64,000 nt of DNA, taken from Chryseobacterium sp. BLS98 (GTDB lineage Bacteria; Bacteroidota; Bacteroidia; Flavobacteriales; Weeksellaceae). How positions within the stretch are numbered: the stretch's first letter is position 1; each line of letters opens with the position of its first letter. Both the position numbers and the translations under genes were made by a program. The stretch lies in NCBI RefSeq assembly GCF_001045445.1, contig NZ_LFNF01000001.1:682001-746000 (forward strand), read 5' to 3'. The notes beneath the pieces were generated by a model that was not told the DNA's origin, did not search any database, and saw nothing but the letters and a program-made list of their open reading frames with translations. Below, piece by piece: positions 60,153 to 64,000 of the stretch.

Positions 60153-61430
60153 GTGTCTTTTATTAAAGCAAAACTTATAGCCCTTTTAAAGCAGCTGTTT
60201 CCGGCTTCCTATACAGAACTGTCTGTCTTTCTGTTCTTTCTGATTTCTTACGGAGCATTAGGCACTTATATAGCCCTTCATTACCGCATCATTTTCGACA
60301 TCCGGATTCCCTGGGATGCCTATTTCAGTTTTGATAATAAAGCCATCGTAATGTCCGGCGGAAGTTTTGAAAGACATCCCCTCGCCTATTATTTTTTCAA
60401 CTGGATCAGAGAGTTTTCACTTTTTATGTCAGGCGGGAAAATGGATGCTACATTTAGGCTTACTCTTGCATGGTTGAGTAATATAGCAATAAGTTTATGT
60501 ATTGTACAGATTTTCAAATACCTCAGAAACATCATACAACTGCCGTTGAAAGTCGCTGTATTGCTTGTTTTGTTTTTTGGAACGTTTTCTACTCCTGTTA
60601 TCCTTTCTTTTACCCCGGAAAATTTCACTTATACCCTTCTTTTGCTTAGCATTTACAATTACTATGCAGCTGTAAAGCTTAAAAAGGATGAAAAAATACC
60701 GGGATCCGCTTTAGTCCTTGCCGGAATCTCCATTGGAGGCATTACCATCACCAACCTAAGTAAAATTTTTATACCTGTATTATTTGAAAAAGACCTTTTC
60801 AGAAGCTGGAAAAAATTGGGAAATGCTGTTTTCCGCGTCGTGCTTACCACAGCCTGCTTTGTGTTTCTCTATCTGCTCCGGATCGATTTCAAATATGAAA
60901 ATATCTTCTCAAAGACCAACCAGCAGTATGAAAAATTCTCGAATGTAGAATCAATTCCCGACTGGGACATGATGCTTTCTTACTTTTTCGGAGGCAGTAT
61001 TTTGTTTCCGAGTTTTATGACAACGGATAAGCATAATATGAAAGGATTTGATTTCAAAGGGCTTCTCATGGAACCCTATTCATCTGCTTTTTGCTATGCT
61101 TTTGTCATCATACTGTTAATTCTGATTTTGTGGAGTTATTTGAAAAATCTCAGGAACAGACTGGTGCAGATTATTGCGATTTCATTTCTGATTGACATTG
61201 TAATTCATTGTGTGATGAGGTTCGGACTTCATACCTCGTACATCTATGGAGGTCACTTTGTTTTTGTATATCCTATTCTTTTAGGATGGCTGTTTTACGC
61301 CTACAGGTCAAAACCGGGAATCTTTTCATTCCTGATGGTAATAACGGGTATTTTATTTGTCTTTTTATTAGCCAATAACCTTTTCAGAATGTCGGATTTC
61401 TTCATATTTCTGGAGAATTACTATCAATAA
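60153..61430 (+). CDS. Multi-TM membrane protein (DUF6080-like)
   Basis: 425 residues starting at GTG. Hydrophobic segments throughout (about nine to eleven), with a conserved-looking early loop (IPWDAYFSFDN ... FERHPLAYYFF) and YYAAVKLKKDEKIPG. The layout resembles polytopic glycosyltransferase-like proteins of Bacteroidota; I connect it to DUF6080 from memory. No catalytic motif can be named. It ends at a bidirectional terminator. Confidence 0.7.
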   Translation: MSFIKAKLIALLKQLFPASYTELSVFLFFLISYGALGTYIALHYRIIFDIRIPWDAYFSFDNKAIVMSGGSFERHPLAYYFFNWIREFSLFMSGGKMDATFRLTLAWLSNIAISLCIVQIFKYLRNIIQLPLKVAVLLVLFFGTFSTPVILSFTPENFTYTLLLLSIYNYYAAVKLKKDEKIPGSALVLAGISIGGITITNLSKIFIPVLFEKDLFRSWKKLGNAVFRVVLTTACFVFLYLLRIDFKYENIFSKTNQQYEKFSNVESIPDWDMMLSYFFGGSILFPSFMTTDKHNMKGFDFKGLLMEPYSSAFCYAFVIILLILILWSYLKNLRNRLVQIIAISFLIDIVIHCVMRFGLHTSYIYGGHFVFVYPILLGWLFYAYRSKPGIFSFLMVITGILFVFLLANNLFRMSDFFIFLENYYQ

Positions 61431-61431
61431 A

Positions 61432-61456
61432 AAAAGCTGGGAAATTCCCAGCTTTT
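61432..61456. terminator. Bidirectional terminator
   Basis: A 12-base palindromic stem AAAAGCTGGGAA/TTCCCAGCTTTT between convergent genes. Confidence 0.85.
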
Positions 61457-61478
61457 CTTTTATATTTTGTCTCAATCC

Positions 61479-62027
61479 TTATTTCGCTTCAGAACAGAAA
61501 ATCCTGTACTGTACAGCGATCGCAGATTTAAAATATTCTCTTATTTTGGAAAGATCAGAAGCGGCGCTCTGTTTTGTAAAGTAACTTCCTGCAAGAATTT
61601 TGTAATTAGGCCTTAAAGATGCATCCGTTTCTACCTTCAGGTTCGGGAATCTTTTTCTGAAGTAAGATTTCACTTCATTCGCCTCTTCATTGCTTTTCAC
61701 CGTTGTGATCTGGATCTTAAACCCGAGAATTCTCGGGTTTTTGCGACAGATTTCCGCATTTGTAAGTTCCCTGCTCGGAACATAAATCTTCGGAGGTTTT
61801 GGTGTACCCACAATTCCGCTGTCCGTATTATTTTCTCTTACCGAAGTACCACCGGTTGTTTTGGAACACTTCCCTTCAATTCCTTCCAGGGCAGCACTTA
61901 CTTTAGGGTCCATAGTCATAATAAGCTCCGTTCCCGAAAGAGTATCTCTTTGAACAACCTGCTGGGCTTCAATACGATAAAACCCAAATAACGATAATAT
62001 TGAAAATATTTTGATTAAATTTCTCAT
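61479..62027 (-). CDS. Secreted SPOR-like protein
   Basis: 182 residues with a signal peptide (ILSLFGFYRIEAQ). The last 80 residues resemble a SPOR domain: FKIQITTVKSNEEANEVKSY, then YKILAGSYFTKQSAASDLSK, which would bind peptidoglycan stripped of stem peptides. The middle has a Pro/Lys-rich linker (PKPPKIYVPSRELT). It is alone on its strand with a -7 box 15 bases upstream. The biological role is unknown. Confidence 0.75.
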   Translation of the reverse strand: MRNLIKIFSILSLFGFYRIEAQQVVQRDTLSGTELIMTMDPKVSAALEGIEGKCSKTTGGTSVRENNTDSGIVGTPKPPKIYVPSRELTNAEICRKNPRILGFKIQITTVKSNEEANEVKSYFRKRFPNLKVETDASLRPNYKILAGSYFTKQSAASDLSKIREYFKSAIAVQYRIFCSEAK

Positions 62028-62042
62028 TTAAACTTGTTTCCG

Positions 62043-62050
62043 CAAATTTA
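62043..62050 (-). promoter_or_regulatory. -7 box of the SPOR-like gene
   Basis: On the minus strand this reads TAAATTTG, 15 bases before the ATG at 62027. Confidence 0.55.
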
Positions 62051-62157
62051 TACAAATTAAAAAATTATACCAAACAACACTATTTAGAATCAATACAAAT
62101 TAAACGTAAATGATATTTTCCCTTTTCCATATACCGTTAAATTCCTGTTAAAAATAT

Positions 62158-62165
62158 TATTTTTG
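62158..62165 (+). promoter_or_regulatory. -7 box of the alternative complex III operon
   Basis: TATTTTTG, 44 bases before the ATG at 62210. Confidence 0.55.
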
Positions 62166-62209
62166 CGGAATTGATTGGTTCAATATTTTACTAACATAAG
62201 ATAATTTAA

Positions 62210-63574
62210 ATGATTAGTTGGAGAAAGCATTATAAACAAACGTTGATCGCGATAGGCTTATTGCTATCAACCAGTGCTTCAATTTACGGGCAAGACGGCG
62301 ATCCTAAAAACGGCGAAAAACTTTTCAAAGCGAATTGTACTGCATGTCACGCGCTGGACAAACAAGTAATAGGACCTCCTTTGAAAGGGGTTGTAGAACG
62401 AGTAAAGACAGAAGGCGGTGTAGACAAAGATTGGCTTCACAAGTGGATCAAAGACAACAAAGCTCTTAGAGCTTCTGGGGATAAATACGCCAATGAGATT
62501 TTTGAAAAGTTTAATAAAACTGAAATGTTGCAGTTTCCGAACCTTACGGATAAGGATATCGACGACATTTTAGCTTTTACAACTAATCCTCCGGCTCCTG
62601 AGCCAGCCAAAACTGATGATAAAGCAACTGCAGGAGCAGGAGCAGCAACAGCAGCACCGGCAAACAATACAACAACAAGCGTTGTCATCATTTCACTTAT
62701 TGCAATAGCAGCTTTATTGGTTTGGATCTTAATTAAACTGAGACAATTGGTTAAATTAGGCCAGTCTGAAGACCTTGCAGGACTGAACGAAACAAGAGTG
62801 AAGTCTTTCAGTGAAATCTATGAAAAATACCATTATGTAGGTAAAGCAATCCTGGGTATCCTTGCCATCCTTGCCGCTTACGGAGTTTGGAACTGGATCA
62901 TGTGGATCGGGGTTTACAAAGGTTATAAACCTGAGCAGCCTATCTACTTCTCTCACAAAATTCACGCTGGAGAACAGAAAATTGACTGTCAGTTATGCCA
63001 CTCCAGTGCTAAATACGGAAAGGTATCTGAGATTCCTTCCATGAACGTGTGTATGAACTGTCACAGAACTATTTCTGAATACAATGCAGACCACTACATG
63101 GAGCCAGGAAAAGATAAAGCATTCTACGACGGTGAGATCCAGAAGATCTACGCAGCTACTGGCTGGGATCCTGCAAAACAGCAGTACACTGGAAAAACAC
63201 AACCGGTTGAATGGACCAGAATCCACAACATGCCAGACTTCGTTTACTTCAACCACTCTCAGCACGTAATTGCTGGGGAACAAGCAATCATTAATTCTTT
63301 CAACAAAAAGAATCCTAACAACAAAATTGATGTTGTATGTAAAGCTTGTCACGGAAAAATTGATACAATGAATGTTGTTCAGATGGCTAATGACTTCACG
63401 ATGGGATGGTGTATCGAGTGCCACAGAACTACTGAGGTTGATATGAACAACGGTTATAATAAAGAATACTTCAAGAATCTACATGACAAGTTGAAAAAAC
63501 AATATCCTCAGGATGGCGGTAAGATCACTGTAGATGCAATTGGAGGTCTTGAGTGTGGTAAATGTCATTATTAA
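62210..63574 (+). CDS. actA: Multiheme cytochrome c subunit of alternative complex III (ActA-like) with extra N-terminal monoheme domain
   Basis: 454 residues with a signal peptide (LIAIGLLLSTSASIYG). Six CxxCH heme sites: CTACH (C43-H47) in a class I cytochrome c domain, then after two membrane segments (about 158-180 and 212-235) CQLCH, CMNCH, CKACH, CIECH and CGKCH. Alternative complex III moves electrons from menaquinol to cytochrome c or oxidase. The five C-terminal hemes match the pentaheme ActA. The N-terminal monoheme domain looks like a fused extra cytochrome. It is 23 bp before the ActB-like gene. Confidence 0.88.
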   Translation: MISWRKHYKQTLIAIGLLLSTSASIYGQDGDPKNGEKLFKANCTACHALDKQVIGPPLKGVVERVKTEGGVDKDWLHKWIKDNKALRASGDKYANEIFEKFNKTEMLQFPNLTDKDIDDILAFTTNPPAPEPAKTDDKATAGAGAATAAPANNTTTSVVIISLIAIAALLVWILIKLRQLVKLGQSEDLAGLNETRVKSFSEIYEKYHYVGKAILGILAILAAYGVWNWIMWIGVYKGYKPEQPIYFSHKIHAGEQKIDCQLCHSSAKYGKVSEIPSMNVCMNCHRTISEYNADHYMEPGKDKAFYDGEIQKIYAATGWDPAKQQYTGKTQPVEWTRIHNMPDFVYFNHSQHVIAGEQAIINSFNKKNPNNKIDVVCKACHGKIDTMNVVQMANDFTMGWCIECHRTTEVDMNNGYNKEYFKNLHDKLKKQYPQDGGKITVDAIGGLECGKCHY

Positions 63575-63597
63575 TAACTAAAAAATTAGAAGTATAA

Positions 63598-64000
63598 ATG
63601 GCTTCAAACAAAATACAATTTAGAAGTATTCATGAACTTAAAGATCCGGCTTTGAACAACAAGCTGGCTCAGAAAGAGTTTCAGGAAGAAATTCCGGTAG
63701 AAGATTTCCTTGGAGATGCTGAACAGAACGGATCCAGTACTTCAAGAAGAGATTTCTTAAAAATATTAGGATTCTCTACAGCAGCAGTAACATTGGCTGC
63801 CTGTGAAGCACCGGTAATCAAAACGATTCCTTATGTGGTAAAACCGCATGACATTATTCCGGGAGTTCCGAATTATTACGCTTCAACATATTTTGACGGA
63901 TTTGACTTCGCCAGCGTTTTAGTAAAGACCCGTGAAGGAAGACCTATCAAAATAGAACCCAACCCTACAGCAGGTGACTTGGGAAAAACCAACGCAAGAG
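63598..64000 (+). CDS. actB: ActB-like molybdopterin/Fe-S subunit of alternative complex III (3' truncated by window)
   Basis: At least 134 residues, continuing past the window. It begins MASNKIQFRSIHELKDP. A twin-arginine-type signal SRRDFLKILGFSTAAVTLAA is followed by Cys (C in LAACEAP), so the subunit is probably exported folded and lipid-anchored. The following VKTREGRPIKIEPNP is the start of the molybdopterin-oxidoreductase-like domain, which in ActB lacks the molybdenum cofactor (family knowledge). It is second in the operon after actA. Confidence 0.87.
   Translation, partial: MASNKIQFRSIHELKDPALNNKLAQKEFQEEIPVEDFLGDAEQNGSSTSRRDFLKILGFSTAAVTLAACEAPVIKTIPYVVKPHDIIPGVPNYYASTYFDGFDFASVLVKTREGRPIKIEPNPTAGDLGKTNAR

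Noticed and set aside
1-64000. CRISPR arrays, tRNA or rRNA genes, insertion sequences
   Set aside because: I looked in every intergenic region and saw no regularly spaced repeat array, no cloverleaf-like segment ending in CCA and no transposase.

Overview
The window looks like a chromosomal segment of a Flavobacteriia/Weeksellaceae member of the Bacteroidota, most like Chryseobacterium. The evidence is the promoter style (TAnnTTTG at -7 with no Shine-Dalgarno), A-rich leaders, class III glutamine synthetase, GldH, RicT/PSP1 with a long disordered tail, the start of an alternative complex III operon, GG-leader bacteriocin-like small genes and low G+C. I see no tRNA, rRNA, CRISPR array or insertion sequence.

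Layout. 1-3.7 kb: the end of an AraC-type regulator, converging on a tandem trio of secreted C1q-like proteins. 3.7-6.8 kb: a UmuC-type polymerase and a Na+/H+ antiporter. 6.9-21.6 kb: an accessory island. It holds an M15 peptidoglycan peptidase, a patatin-like phospholipase, a small acidic protein, four proteins that share one N-terminal cassette (three with BspA-type leucine-rich repeats, one with YadA-head-like repeats), a 1264-residue coiled-coil protein, a metzincin-like protease, a WG-repeat secreted protein and a WYL-domain regulator. 21.6-29.4 kb: housekeeping and conserved genes (tadA, coaX, an M1 peptidase, DinB and others). 29.5-31.3 kb: an unrecognised 442-residue protein overlapping a small membrane protein. 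31.5-34.8 kb: glutamine synthetase III and an NlpC/P60 lipoprotein. 35-41.3 kb: the mreBCD-mrdA-rodA elongasome operon. 41.6-46.9 kb: the hemACDE cluster, interrupted by a DUF1287 protein and an amidase. 47-54 kb: nitroreductase, a bacteriocin-like peptide, sufS, L25/prs, an SGNH lipoprotein and a FadL porin. 54.2-61.4 kb: ricT-gldH-PBP1A, selO and a membrane protein. 61.5-64 kb: a SPOR-like protein and the start of the alternative complex III operon.

The strongest unexplained signal is a promoter module found seven times. Each copy is a 15-bp imperfect palindrome (CGWCRMGWTYYGNCG), then exactly 11 bases, then TAnnTTTG. Six copies lie in front of the M15 peptidase, the patatin, the small acidic gene, the cassette operon, the WYL regulator and the distant 442-residue gene. 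The seventh fires into the 3' end of the antiporter with no gene in its path. The fixed geometry, and a copy in front of the WYL gene itself, suggest one autoregulated regulon: cytoplasmic fibre-like proteins plus lytic enzymes and putative effectors. I know of no described system with this composition, and it is the best candidate here for something new.
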